NCBI GenBank assembly: GCA_010094025.1
Contig: ML991813.1
Coordinates: 186,001-250,000, forward strand
DNA from: Viridothelium virens
Lineage: Eukaryota > Ascomycota > Dothideomycetes > Trypetheliales > Trypetheliaceae
DNA: 64,000 nt
Direction of reading: 5' to 3'
In this document: positions 32,988 to 44,916 of the stretch, piece by piece
How the letters are laid out: each line of letters opens with the position of its first letter
How positions within the stretch are numbered: the stretch's first letter is position 1
Program-made: the position numbers and the translations under genes
The notes under the pieces: model-generated
Database searches by the model: none
Seen by the model: only the letters and a program-made list of their open reading frames with translations
What the model was told of the DNA's origin: nothing

Positions 32988-33712
32988 TCAAAGCTCTTTT
33001 GATGCTATGGGTTGCCATGCAGAGATCTCTCTATCTGTGGGGACTAGCCAGACCGTCCCGCCTGTCCAGCCACTTAATGCATTTACGTTGGATTGTTCTA
33101 AGTCTTTGAAGACAATCTGCGCGTCTTGTAGTATGGTCTTGATCTCTGTCATCTTCTGCTCTGATATGGTAGTATCCGCGCTGAAATATAGACGATTAGA
33201 AGAAAATGCTTTAGAGAATATCACATGTATTCAGTAAACCACGTACTACATCAAGCTGCAGTGCGGTCGATAGTCGTGTTCCACCCACCTCTGCGCAATG
33301 CCATTGTCCTTGGCAACTCCAATGCGTCGACAATTTTCGGCAAGCTCAGCAAGGACCGGGTGTTTTGAAACTCTTATGGTTAGCTTTCTAAAGAAGGGCT
33401 GCTCCGTATCCAATGTCTCAAATAAGATGGATAGGTCTTTTCCCGGGGGGCAAGAGATTTGCTGATCGAGCCATTGCTGCGGCTGATCCCCGTACAGCTG
33501 GGGGTCAATCTCGGAAGTCAGAGTAACGTGAGGAGAGAATTGGGGCGGCGACAACTGGGCGAAGTGTGAAGGGATAGTGTGGGCGATGAGGCTGGAGAGC
33601 AGTGTCGCAACGGGCGAGTGGGCCGGGGGCATCAGCCAGAGCGATGAACCTTGTTTCGAGCATGATCAATGACCGCATCGGGCAATTGCAGCGTGGCAGA
33701 CGTGCCTGGCAT
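32988..33712 (-). CDS. CPD1: 2',3'-cyclic-nucleotide 3'-phosphodiesterase (Cpd1)
   Basis: 2H-superfamily enzyme; the yeast relative opens ADP-ribose 1'',2''-cyclic phosphate made during tRNA splicing. Exons 33712-33706, 33649-33247 and 33180-32988 give 200 aa, the family length. The two H-x-T/S motifs are PHVTLTS and PHCSLMYAD. The start was hard to find. The ORF's first ATG would cut off SSLWL, but a 7-base first exon (ATG CCA G) splices through a 56-bp GC-AG intron (33705-33650, GCACGT to AAG) to give MPGSSLWLMPP, the usual family N-terminus. The second intron (33246-33181) is standard GT-AG. It is divergent from SSD1. Confidence 0.87.
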
Positions 33713-34571
33713 GTTTCTGTGGTTGCGAAGTGCTGTTGATGAGGAGGAGGACGAGAAGCAATAGTATAATAAAAGTGGTGGTGCTCGTGGTACGGAGTAC
33801 TCCGTACAAAATGTCTCTCTCCCGCCTTTGATGTCATCAAGCCGTCCACTCTAGGCCGCCCGAAGCGAAGGGCCACTGGACGGCGTCGACCAGTCCTTCC
33901 TCTCCCACCACATCTCCGCACCCCCAGCACCTTCTTTGCCATCACCCTCTTTCCAGCAATCCTTATCCCCTTGTCCTCTGCCAGTCCCTCCTCCTTCGCA
34001 TCACTCTCTTGCATCTTTGTTGCTCCTCTCGCGCGGCTGCTTCTGGTGCTCCTCCCTCTCCCTCTCTCTCGACGCCTGCCCGTCTCGCCCGAGCAGCTAC
34101 GTCGCCCAATACTGCCGTGGGCTTACTGCGCCCATCAATCCTTTCTACTTCTAACTCTACTACGCCCACAATCTTTTTTCCCGTCAGTCCGACACTCATC
34201 ACTCGTCGCATTGAGCTTCGACCAGCATCGTCTGGAAGCGTTTTGTGCCTTGCCCGCCTGCCGACGCCCGAGCTTGCCGGGCACACGAGCTCTCCGGGAC
34301 ATCCTCGTAGCCAGACGAAACACCTTCAAACGTCACCTTGACTAAGCTATCCATCGTCCAAAGGTATCAAAAACCCACCCAGCCGGCACCATCTCCTTCA
34401 ATGGCTGTACTGATGGACCTAGCCGTGTTCGGTCTCTTTGTCTAGATCTGATTGAGAGTCGGTTAGATTCCCGAAACCTCATTTCGAGTCAGCCAAGACA
34501 TTCCCTGTGAAACACGGTTGCGGCGGTCGTTTACTCTCCCGTCTGGATAGATTCAAGTATCCTTGTCTACA
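33713..34571. promoter_or_regulatory. Divergent CPD1 / SSD1 region and long SSD1 leader
   Basis: About 860 bp. Next to CPD1 lies the 18-bp perfect palindrome at 33790-33807. From about 33890 to 34340 the plus strand is C/T-rich, as in long fungal 5' leaders. A long leader fits SSD1, a gene under post-transcriptional control in yeast. Confidence 0.5.
33790..33807. repeat. Perfect 18-bp palindrome GTACGGAGTACTCCGTAC
   Basis: Self-complementary 18-mer 78 bp upstream of the CPD1 start. It is a head-to-head pair of the TACGGAGTA element seen elsewhere in the window. Probable factor-binding site. Confidence 0.8.
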
Positions 34572-37500
34572 ATGGACCCGTCAGGCCATCCTGGCGGTCC
34601 TCAGGGCCCTGCCGGTCGCAGGCTCCACATTGCACATCGGAGAAGTCCCTCAGAATTGACCCCACTCATGAGTATGTCTATCTACACATCTCTTTGTAAG
34701 ATACAGCAAACATGTCTGTATCCTTCCCTCCCTTCTGAGCTTACCATGATCCTAGTGGAGCAACTCGCCATCGCACAGCAAATCGAAGTCTTGCAACAGC
34801 AACAGCAGCAAATTGCTGCGACTCATCAGCAATATGTTAACATGGGCATGATCCAACCGCAGCAACACTTGCCTGCCCAAGGCTTCTCCCCTGTCCAAGG
34901 TCAAGTCTCGCACATGTCACCACAAGCAAACAACTTTCAATTCCCTCAAGCCTTACAGCAACAACAAAACCTTGGTGTACCAATGGGTGCGCCCACCCAA
35001 CCTTCATCTCATCGACGTAACCAATCGGCCATGCCAAACATGGGGATGGGCCCTCCTCCAGCACCTTCTTCCGGAGCATCCGGCTCTACCTTTGGCGAGT
35101 TTTCGGTGAATAATACTCAGGGCCGGGAGAATGTACACCCAATGCGTGGTGGTGCTAGCGGCGGTGGCCGTGGCGGCGGAAACGCTGGTGCAGGCCACAA
35201 CCGTCGACATTCTTTAGCATTGCCTGAAGCAAAGAAAGCCGCCGAGCTCGCCGAGCAGAAGCGAAAAGCCTCTGGGTTCCAGTTCCCGATTCCTGGAGGT
35301 GGTGGCGCCACTCCAAGTTCTGCAAATGCATCTTCTAGTCCAAGCAGTGACTCTGCACAGCCTGCGCAAAACAATAACAACAACAATGGCAACAACTTGA
35401 ATGCGCGAGGTGGCAACAGGTCTGCAGCACATGGTCGTAGTCAGAGCATGGCTGTCGGTGGTAATAACCGCAATGCCGCACAAGGCAGGAGTCCTGGAAA
35501 CTTTCAATTTCCACCGCCAAATGCAACCAATGATGCCGGCAACAATTCACCGGCTGGACAAACGCAGTTTGAACGGCGCGGTAGTCAAGGGCACGGCAGA
35601 AATCAATCTAGGAACTTTGACGGAAACTGGAGGCAGCAGAACCAACAGCAGCCTGTCCAGGACCCGCAAATTGCGAACATGGGCAACTTTAATCTCAATC
35701 AGCATGCCGGTGCTGCGCCTTTTCAGCCTGGTCATCGAGCTCGCGGTTCCGTCAACAACCAATCTGTCAGCTCCATTGGAAACTTCCAATATCCGCAACA
35801 GCCGCAGCTGGTGCAATTGCCGCAAGGCCAAGTTTTGGTGCAGCCGCAGCAAGTTCAACAGATGTTTGGCGGCCAGCAGCTGAACCCTCTCCAGCTTGCT
35901 CAGTTGCAGGCTCTCCAAGGCATTCAAGGTCAACAAATGCCAGGTCTCCAAGCCAGCCAGCATGCGCAACCTCAGCTCTCGGTTCAACAACAGCAGCAGC
36001 AACAACGCAAGACCTTATTCACCCCATATTTGCCTCAGGCTAACTTGCCTACTCTCCTCACCGACGGTCAGCTTGTTGCTGGCATCCTTCGCGTCAACAA
36101 GAAGAATCGCAGCGATGCTTACGTCACGACTACTGATCTTGACGCCGACATCTTTATTTGTGGTAGCAAGGACAGGAACCGTGCTCTTGAAGGTGACCTG
36201 GTTGCAATTGAGCTTCTCGATGTGGACGAGGTCTGGGGTCAGAAGCGCGAAAAGGAGGAGAAAAAGAAGCGCAAAGACGTTACCGACAATCGCGGGGGCA
36301 ACACCGCAGTCAATGATGCAACCACTCAGCCTGAGACGAGTCAGAATGGAGCCGATGGTGGCATTCGAAGGCGAGGAAGCTTGAGACAGCGTCCGACGCA
36401 AAAGAAGAATGACGATGTCGAGGTCGAAGGGCAGAGTCTGCTGTTGATGGAGGAGGAAGAAATCAATGATGAGCAGAAGCCCTTATATGCCGGCCATGTT
36501 GTGGCTGTCATTGAGCGTGTTGCTGGGCAAATGTTCTCTGGCACTCTTGGTCTTTTGCGACCCAGCAGCCAAGCCACCAAGGAGAAGCAGGAGGCTGAGC
36601 GTCAAGCGCGGGAGGGCAACAACAGGAACAATCAGCAGGATCGACAACAAGACAAACCCAAGATTGTCTGGTTTAAACCTACCGACAAACGTGTTCCTCT
36701 TATTGCAATTCCGACTGAGCAAGCTCCGCGCGACTTTGTTGAGAAGCATCAGGACTATGCGAATCGCATCTTCGTGGCCTGTATCAAGCGCTGGCCCATC
36801 ACTTCTCTTCATCCGTTCGGAACTCTTGTCGAACAGCTTGGCGAGATGGGTGACCTTAAGGTGGAAACCGATGCGCTACTGCGTGACAACAACTTCGGAC
36901 CAGACGATTTCACCGATGCTGTTCTCAAGAATGTTGGCTTCGACGATTGGTCTGTTGCTAAAGATGGCGAAGACGTGCTGAAGACTCGTCGCGATTTCCG
37001 CGAAGAGCAGACATTCACTATCGATCCGAATGGTTGCAAGGAACTAGACGATGCCATTCATTTCAAGAATCTTCCTAATGGAAACGTGGAAATCGGTGTC
37101 CACGTTGCTGATGTCGCTCATTTCATCAAGACCAATTCCCTCGTCGATCGCGAAGCGAAGAAACGTGGAACAGGAGTCTACCTCATGAACCGTAGCGTTC
37201 CTATGCTCCCACCCAAGCTCTCCTCCGAGATCTGCTGTCTTAGCCCCGGGGAAGAGCGATACACGGTCTCGGTTGTCTTCGAGATCGAACCGCAGTCCGG
37301 CAATGTCGTGGAGCAGAACACTTGGGCGGGCAAGGCTGTGATTAAGAGCTCTGGCAAACTTGCCTACGACCAAGTCGATGCCGTCATTTCTGGCAAGGGT
37401 ACTTCTGGCCTGGATGACAGCCGCTCCCAAGTCATCAAAACATTGTTTCACGTTTGCCAGAAGCTTCAGGAAGCACGTTTTGGTGGCAGGTCTAGTACCA

Positions 37501-38900
37501 TTCCTCCGCTCCGCTTGCTTTATCAGCTTGACGACGAGAACGTTCCTGTGGAACAGAACATTTTCGATTCTTCTCCCGCTCACGAATTAATCGAGGAACT
37601 AAGCCATTTGACAAACTCTTTTGTCGCCAAGAAGATCTTTGCTGGTCTTCCAGACAAGGCTCTACTTCGCCGCCAAGCTTCGCCGAATCCTCGACGACTG
37701 CAGACCTTTGCAGAGCGCATGACGGCGATTGGCTTTGAAATCGACCCCGAGAGCAGTGGCAGTCTTCAAAATAGCCTGTTCAAGGTGCAAGATGAAGATA
37801 TCCGCAAAGGCATGGAAACGTTGTTGGTCAAAGCCATGCCACGTGCCAAGTACTTTGTGCCTCCTAAGCAATCTCCTGAGCAGTACCCCCACTATGCGTT
37901 GAACCTCCCGCTCTACACGCATTTCACCAATCCATCCAGGCGTTACGCCGACATTGTGGTCCATCGCCAACTCGAAAGTGTTCTTTCTGATGGAGCTGTT
38001 GAGTTTACTGAGGATATTGAGTCTCTCACCAAGACTGCTGAAACATGCAATACGAAGAAAGACTCGGCTCGTTGCGCTCAGGAGCAAAGTGTTCACATTG
38101 AATCGTGCCGCATGATGGACAGGAAGCGCCAAGACCTTGGCACAGACCTCATCAGCGAGGGTGTTGTTATCTGTGTCTACGAGTCGGCTTTTGATGTTCT
38201 TATCCCCGAGTACGGTTTTGAGAAACGTGTTCACTGCGACCAGCTTCCGCTGAAGAAGGCCGAGTTCGATAAGAACAAGCGCATCCTTGAGTTGTACTGG
38301 GAGAAGGGATATCCATCATCTACCTACATCCCCGAGGACGAGCGCCCGTCGAAGGGATCGCACCGGGGTGGCAACACTGCAGCTTCAGCGCGTGCTGCTC
38401 AGGTCGCTAAGCAACGCTCTCAAGAAAAGGAGGAGGCTCAGCGTAAGCAGATGGATACCGGAACCATGTCTACCGACGACGTTGATGCTCTTTTCGACGA
38501 TGACGATGACGGCACTTCCGAAATTCACAGTGGTATGGCTGGAGTCTCACTCAATCAAAATTCCGATCGCCCTACCCAGAGCATGCCACCATCACCAACT
38601 AGAAACGGTCTTGCACACCGTACCAACTCTGACTCGAATATTGTGCACAGCGGCGGCGACGGGCCGGAGAGCAAATTGACTAACAAGGAGAAATACCTAA
38701 GTCTGTTCAAGTTGCGTGAGGTGAATGGTGACTACATTCAAGACGTCACTGAGATGTCGAGAGTTCCCGTGATTCTCAAGACGGACTTGACGAAGAGTCC
38801 ACCGTAAGTTGGCTGTTGAATTCGCTACGGTTGGCTTTGTACTGACACTGTTTTTTGCAGATGCTTGACCATCCGGTCTCTCAATCCTTACGCCCTCTAG
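34572..38900 (+). CDS. SSD1: Ssd1 RNA-binding translational regulator (RNase II-like)
   Basis: Binds mRNAs for cell-wall and growth proteins and represses their translation; regulated by Cbk1 kinase in yeast. Exons 34572-34671, 34756-38803 and 38861-38900 give 1395 aa. The N-terminal 490 residues are Gln/Asn/Gly-rich and disordered, with RRSPSEL, HRRNQS and HNRRHS basic sites that resemble Cbk1 phosphosites (HxRxxS). Cold-shock-like domains follow, then the RNB domain (about 800-1180), starting TIDPNGCKELDDAIHF. The residue matching the second catalytic aspartate of RNase II appears to be Glu, in keeping with Ssd1 proteins not being nucleases. The end KSPPCLTIRSLNPYAL is the family C-terminus. 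Intron 1 (34672-34755) is 84 bp and open, so its retention would add 28 residues in frame. The ATG is the first in this frame. Confidence 0.94.
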
Positions 38901-40413
38901 ACTCATACTTCGATTCACTGGCTTCTGCGACATATTTAATTTCAAGCCATCCCAATTGCGACAGAGATGTGCAGTGCAGCACTATCCGACTTTGCATAGA
39001 CGTGCCATTGCCGACCGGCGGCTCTAGTTTCTATAATCATTTACATGGCGATCACGGCCAACAGCCACTCATTGATACTGGAGCATCTAGTTATTTAGGA
39101 GGACCATTTTTGGAAGAGCAGTTTGTAGTTTTGTGCATGGACAGCGAGTATGTCAGGAAGTCTAATATTGTTAAATGGCATCACTAGTGAGAAGGAAATT
39201 GCAAGTAGTGTATGTACATTGGCTGGGACTGGCAGAGGAAGGGCGAGGGATGGGTTGGTAGATGGAACTGGTGGTCGAGGCTTTGAATTGTTTTTCTAGT
39301 GTCGGATGGTAGTTATCCTAGCAGAGTGTTGATATCAACGGCAGTTTCTTTTGCAGGTACGACTGTTTCGGCGCCAAGACTTGGTGCAGGATTGAACGCG
39401 TAGACGAGTTGATGCTTGATGCGTGATCGGATTTGGGAATTCCGCGGCAGAAGCGACTTCCAAGCGCTTCATGTTCCGGATGGCTCTTTCCCGCCACGTC
39501 GACGTACCCACTCACCCACTCATCCACTACCGACCCAGAGCCAGGACCGGCCATCATCTAATGACAGTAAGAGCCTCGTGCCAAAGCTGTAACAGATGAA
39601 GATGACTGCCAACCGGCCTCGCTAAGATGAGCCCGACCAAACAGGACGGGTTGTGGCAATCAAACGGATGAACATGTCCACAATCTCATGATAAGCTCTG
39701 ACAGCAGCGGAAAGCTAAGCACAATGTGGACGAGGCAAAACCTCGATGCCAAGCCCAGGCCGTGAACGTTTCCAAAGAAACAGTGAAGGGGGGAACTTGG
39801 GAGGGGGTCACTGGGGGTCTGGGAGGTGGTGAGGCCGGCTGAGACACTGCGACCGTCAAGACCCCGGACTCGCGACAACAACCAGACGCGCACCAATGCT
39901 TCTGACGCTGCCCCCGTTTGAGCAGCCTCCACGAGCACGCGACGGAGCAATCTCGAATTGACACCCGCACCGTACCCTCAGCGTCTGGCCATGCCAATGC
40001 CGTGAACATCTCTTCCGCAAAGACGTGCGTACCCTGCATGCCGCGCTAGGATCTTGAGCTTCGTCCGGAGCTTAATCGTTCCATAGTCAGCCTCCCTGGC
40101 CTCCGGGAGGAGCACAATCCGTCTCACGATGGAATGGCAGAAGTCTTGGTCGATTATAAGTCCCTCGAACCCCGACGTACTCTGAACTAAACTTTCCTCT
40201 TCATCTTCCAGTTGTAAGAAACAGTCTTGGGTCGTCTCGTTCTTTGCTTTACCTTCTCTTCTCATAGACCATTCATTGCTCTGTCCCTGGCTGGCCTTGG
40301 GTTATTCTTTACCACACGTCTCTCATTCTAATTAACTCTGCACCTTCTCTCGAGCTCTCAGCTTGCTGGTCCTTCCTTCGCTATTCCTAAACCCGATCAA
40401 AATAATATTCAAT
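38901..40413. other. Intergenic, no gene seen
   Basis: About 1.5 kb between SSD1 and the Rds1-like gene. Minus-strand frames at 39660-40265 are short, overlap each other and match no family I know. The last 200 bp are pyrimidine-rich, fitting a promoter and leader. Confidence 0.45.
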
Positions 40414-41429
40414 ATGCTTAGCTTAAGCCAAATCATCACCGGCCTCGTTGCCGTCGCTCCCGCTTTGGCGGTCCCAATGGAGTCCACGACCGCAAAGTTG
40501 ATTGAGAGGAGACAACAGATGAGCAGTGGTGGACTGACTGACATTGACATTCTGCAATTGTGAGTAGACATCCTTCAGACGGTGTCCAGAGATCCATCGC
40601 TAATTCATTACAGCGCTTTGACTGCTGAGCACCTTGAGTCTACCTTCTACAACCAAGGTCTTCAAATGTTCCCTCAATCCGACTTCGCCGCCATTGGTGT
40701 CCAGGGCAGCAGCTACAGCGCCTTGAAGATGGTTGCGCAAACCGAGTCTACCCACGTCACTGCCCTCACCGCTGCCATCAAGGCCGCAGGTGCCCAGCCT
40801 GTGCAGGCTTGCCAGTACAAGTTCGGCTTCACCAACGCCCAAGGTATGGTTGCCACAGCCAACCAGCTCGAAGCCGTCGGTCTCTCCGCCTACCTCGGTG
40901 CCGCTCCTCTCATCAACTCTTCCATGGTTCTCAGCACTGCTGCCACCATCGCCACCGTCGAGGCCCGGCATCAAGCCTTCCTCCGCATCGCAGCCCAGAG
41001 CATGCCCGTGCCCAACGCCTTCGACACGCCCCTCGGACCCCGCGGTGTCTTCACCATCGCCTCGGCATTCATCACTTCGTGCCCATCTGGCTCCAACCTC
41101 AATATCCAGCCCTTCCCGGCCATCCAGGTCAACAACGCGACTGGCATCAAGACCGGTGAGAGCCTTGTCCTCCAGAACTCGGCTATGCCTGCAGGTGCCT
41201 CCAACTGCGGTTTCATGAACCAGGGCATGATGATGTTCACCCCGTTGACCAACAACGCCTGTGCTGTGCCACCCAACCTTTCTGGTGATGCCTACATGGT
41301 CGTCACCACCTCCCAGAGCACTTCTGACAGCGCCATCGTTGCTGGGTAAGTCTACCGCCTAGTATCTTCATTCTATTTAGCCAGAAGCTAACATAATTGT
41401 ACAGCCCATCGCTACTCCAATTCTCTTAA
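40414..41429 (+). CDS. Secreted ferritin-like protein (Rds1 / desiccation-related type)
   Basis: Rds1-type proteins respond to stress, starvation or late growth; their chemistry is unproven. Exons 40414-40559, 40614-41345 and 41405-41429 (introns 54 and 59 bp) give 300 aa. A signal peptide (residues 1-19, LSLSQIITGLVAVAPALAVP) is followed by a likely Kex2-style site IERR. The ferritin-like four-helix part covers about residues 45-180 (ALTAEHLESTFYNQGLQ, TESTHVTALTAAIKAAG, VEARHQAFLRIAA), with Glu and His residues in the positions expected for a ferritin_2 fold. The C-terminal 90 residues look like a beta-rich secreted domain with a few Cys. The short last exon ends GPSLLQFS. Codons are C-ending, as in highly expressed genes. 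Confidence 0.82.
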
Positions 41430-42532
41430 GCGTGTCGCTTGCTCCTTCGCGGTGGTTTGAAGCGTTAACTTTCCCTTTCGCATATTCCAAGCCGGGTGAC
41501 GAACAGATCTGGCGGGTCGACCATCTCCGACTTTATAGGAGGGCGCTTGTTGTATGAAGGTAGCAATGTCATGTCATACTTAAAAGATGTTGCCTCGATG
41601 GGTTTTTTTCCGAATCTTTATTACATGTAGAGCATTAATCTGGCGTTATCCAAGACTGTTGAAAAGAATACAACTATACAAAAACCCATCCCATCAATTC
41701 TCCGAGACTTTGTGAACACAGTGATCTACTGACAAAAGTCCTTCCATCCCCTGCCTTCCATGCCAGTTAGTGAAGATCTGGAATTGGGACTGCGCATGGG
41801 AACTTGGACTTTGGACTTTTGAAACCTCCCAGTAGTCCCGACACCTTCCCCTCACGAAATGAGCTCAGGTCCACTCTGCAATTCTCAAACGGTCTCGAAC
41901 ATGGCATGGAACTTGACATGCATCAGAAGCCTTTAGCCTCGTCGCGAATCTGAAACTCCCCACAGAGCCTGCCGAGGTCCGTGCGTCATGCGTACCTTCG
42001 AAATTAGAGATGCGGCTCTGCGGGAGTTGGCCACCCGAATGACTTTGACGCACATGCCTGTCCCAGCTCTTATCTTTTCTTTCTTCCCTTTCTTCCTGCC
42101 TTCATAGTCTGCTTTCGTCATGTGCCTGGGCTGGACGCTAGTAGAGATCGCAGTAGCCTATGAAGCAAGTGACTGGTGGGCAACTTCTTTGGGGCCCACT
42201 GATGGTGCCTTGTCAACCAAGGCTGACGGTCGAGATTCTCAATCGTTCTTTCTGAGTGGGACTGAACGCAAATGGCTCCGGATTAATTCATCCCAAGACT
42301 GCAATTCATCCGACTTATGCCAGTCCCCATTAAAATTAAGCCTGGAATTCCAGTGAGGCAGTATCGGTCTTCTGCAGGACAGCACAATCACTAGACACGT
42401 AGAATGCAACTTGAAGCAAAGTCCAAAATTTACTAGGTAGGTTTGACTATGATGAGTACTTTCTATTTACATCATATGCAGTAGCCGTCATCTTCGTTCG
42501 AGCAAAAATTTCCTTGCAAGTTCTACCCTAAT
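41430..42532. other. Convergent intergenic region, no gene seen
   Basis: About 1.1 kb between the stops of the Rds1-like gene (+) and galactose oxidase (-). Only short, overlapping frames without family features. Confidence 0.45.
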
Positions 42533-44059
42533 CTAGAGGGTTATCTTCACTGTCGTCGCCACACTGGGCACACCATTTGCATCCAGTACGAACAGCATCC
42601 AATAGCCAGGCAATAGCACTCCCGCATCTGTCGGCGTCTTCAGCGTATAGTTGAAGCCTGATGTGCTCGCCGCCGTCAGAGGAACGCGTCTCTGATCGGT
42701 GTTAACAGTATGTGTCGCGCTGCCTATCCGCATCAGTGCAAATGACGACACGGCACCTCCGGTGGTGACCGTGATATTTGCGCCAACCCGGATGGTTGAC
42801 GCAGAAACGTTTGTAATTACCGGGCGTGTTGCTTTGGTTGTCCCGTCGGCTTGGAACAGGTACGGTGGAGAGTAGAACTGTCCATCAAAATGGTTCTGTG
42901 CGCAGCCATCGCCACAAAGACCCCCACCTCCGCTGAATACCGTCCCGTCGGGCATGAGCAGGCCCACGGAGTGATAGTTGCGTGGTGTAGGTCCGACGGC
43001 CATTTTTGTGAACTTGGTAGACACTGGATCCCAAAGCTCGGGAGTGAGCGTCGAATTGGCATCCGAGAAGGGGATAGGGTAGGTTTGACCGCCCACAATA
43101 AAGACAGATCCAGACGGCAGGATAATAGCGTTCGCAAATGCTCGAGCGTAGTTCATATTGTTGATCGTTGCTACAGATGGCGCTGCTGGTGGTGTGCCGA
43201 TAGTAATGATGTGTGCATTACTCGTGGCATAGCTATACTGATAGCTTGGACTACCGCCAAAAGTAGCTATCTTACCGGCGACAGCATCATACATGACTGC
43301 ATTTCCGTTCATGGAATCGGGATCGCTAGCGCGCTTCCCAGCTGCGGTTTGCGAACCTGATCCAGAAGTTCCATACCAATTCATAGCTTTGCTCGGCCCA
43401 GCTTGGAGGACATAGCCATTCTTCCATCCAAAAAGCCAACCGTGATTGTCGGTTCGAAAGGCTCCTTGCGCATCTGCAGTGAGCATGGGAGCTACTGGAC
43501 ATCCTTTTAGCAGAGACCAGGAATTGGTCGACGGGTTGAAGATTTCGCCATTTTTTCCTCCATAGCCACCACTCCACGAGCCGCCGATAGTGAAGATGCG
43601 TCCATCGGAACATGTCGCAGACGATTGATAGCCACGAGGGATATTCATGAGACCACCAGCAGTCCAAGTTTCAGGCGCTGACACGTATATGGTGGTTTTA
43701 TTCGCTGTGTCACCTCCAGTAACGGTGATTCTGCCATTGAAATCAATGCTTATGCCAGGGCAAAACATATCATGGCCGGTGTTCGAGATGGTGTACTGGT
43801 TGACGGTACCATTCGAAGGACTGTAGACAGCTGATTGGGTATAGCCTGCCTTGTCCACTTGAAAGGTGCTTGGGGAATAGGCGGACCATACCAGGAGCTC
43901 CCCAGTGTCATGCAGCAGTGCCGTGGCAACAGGTACAATTGGAAATTCGATTGTGGGACCCCATTGGCCCAAACCTGCCGCCGTCACAAGCGTGGAGTAG
44001 ACAAACGTTGATAAGGTTACGGTCTTAATGATATCAATAGAAGACATTGTGATAGGCAT
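42533..44059 (-). CDS. Galactose oxidase-like copper radical oxidase (AA5_2)
   Basis: Secreted enzyme that oxidises primary alcohols such as C6 of galactose to aldehydes and makes H2O2. One exon, 508 aa, with a signal peptide ending near residue 30. It lacks the N-terminal galactose-binding module of Fusarium galactose oxidase. All active-site residues of that enzyme have counterparts: C100 in HDMFC and Y144 in RGYQSS for the Cys-Tyr cofactor, W162 in GGSWSGG as its shield, Y362 and H363 in NYHS, and H450 in ATHTVNTDQRR as copper ligands. Kelch blades run to about residue 405, followed by the C-terminal Ig-like domain. Two ATGs (codons 1 and 5) are possible starts. A TATA box lies about 75 bp upstream. 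Active by sequence, though the preferred substrate is unknown. Confidence 0.94.
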   Translation of the reverse strand: MPITMSSIDIIKTVTLSTFVYSTLVTAAGLGQWGPTIEFPIVPVATALLHDTGELLVWSAYSPSTFQVDKAGYTQSAVYSPSNGTVNQYTISNTGHDMFCPGISIDFNGRITVTGGDTANKTTIYVSAPETWTAGGLMNIPRGYQSSATCSDGRIFTIGGSWSGGYGGKNGEIFNPSTNSWSLLKGCPVAPMLTADAQGAFRTDNHGWLFGWKNGYVLQAGPSKAMNWYGTSGSGSQTAAGKRASDPDSMNGNAVMYDAVAGKIATFGGSPSYQYSYATSNAHIITIGTPPAAPSVATINNMNYARAFANAIILPSGSVFIVGGQTYPIPFSDANSTLTPELWDPVSTKFTKMAVGPTPRNYHSVGLLMPDGTVFSGGGGLCGDGCAQNHFDGQFYSPPYLFQADGTTKATRPVITNVSASTIRVGANITVTTGGAVSSFALMRIGSATHTVNTDQRRVPLTAASTSGFNYTLKTPTDAGVLLPGYWMLFVLDANGVPSVATTVKITL

Positions 44060-44916
44060 TGCGACAAAAATGCTCGAGTAAGAGAGGAAAGCAACCCCTA
44101 TCCTGCATACTTACAATCCGCAGCTCGTCTATTTATACGTCTCTTCGATAAGAGCCCTTCGAAGCTCACAAGTCTCGTCTTGGGGACTTGCTTTGACCCC
44201 TGTTATGGTTTGCAGAGAGAGAACCATACCGGCGAGCTGAACTAAACGACTCCTTCGCTAGGATAAAGCCGATTACACAGTAGCGACTTTTACTGCTGCA
44301 GCGAGAACGTGAAGCTCGAATGCTGACTGGATCGAGCTTCGGCTTTGATCCTTTGGACATTATCGCGCGCGCGCGCGGCTGACATGCAATACAGGATGCA
44401 TTCTTGGAAGCGAAGACAGAGCCAAAATTAGCGACAAAAAGTCCCGAAGTGGATTCTAGTTCGTCGATGGGACGGCATCTTGCATTGACGTCAGCCACAA
44501 TTCTTAGAAGGGCCGTCCGACAAGATTTTACGAGGGCACGGGGTGAGAAAACGGGCCACCAAGCGGGCGGCCAAAGTTTGTACTCCGCAGGCCGACAGAC
44601 ACAGGTTTCTGGTCGCTGTATGCAGAGTTACAGTCCAGGCTGGCCCAAAAGGAGAATCCTATTGAACAGGCTATGTTCCGATTAGGCTTCCTATCGGAGC
44701 GATGTAAAGAACGGAGGATGAGGGTGGGCGGACGGGAGCGTGGAGATTCAGGCGTGCAGCGGCCGCGGCATACCGCGGACACGGCAAAACTTCGGGCGGT
44801 GAGGTTAATGCGATAACGAGGTGATTGCAGAATAACTTTTGCTACGGAATATTTCGTGGAGATCCTTGGCTTAACGTCTCTTCCTTCTCCCGCTGTATCG
44901 CTCGCCGCATTTCGAA
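44060..44916. promoter_or_regulatory. Divergent galactose oxidase / PRP46 region
   Basis: About 860 bp. It has a TATAAAT facing galactose oxidase (44137-44131) and a (CG)6 tract at 44364-44375 that could adopt Z-DNA. No ORF of interest. Confidence 0.5.
44131..44137 (-). promoter_or_regulatory. TATA box of galactose oxidase
   Basis: TATAAAT on the minus strand, 72-78 bp upstream of the ATG. Confidence 0.55.

Noticed and set aside
33505-34014. 169-codon minus-strand ORF reading into CPD1
   Set aside because: It uses the wrong frame for the CPD1 domain; the GC-AG intron explains the CPD1 start better.
35547-36005. Leucine-rich minus-strand ORF within SSD1
   Set aside because: Mirror of the CAG-rich glutamine repeats of SSD1.
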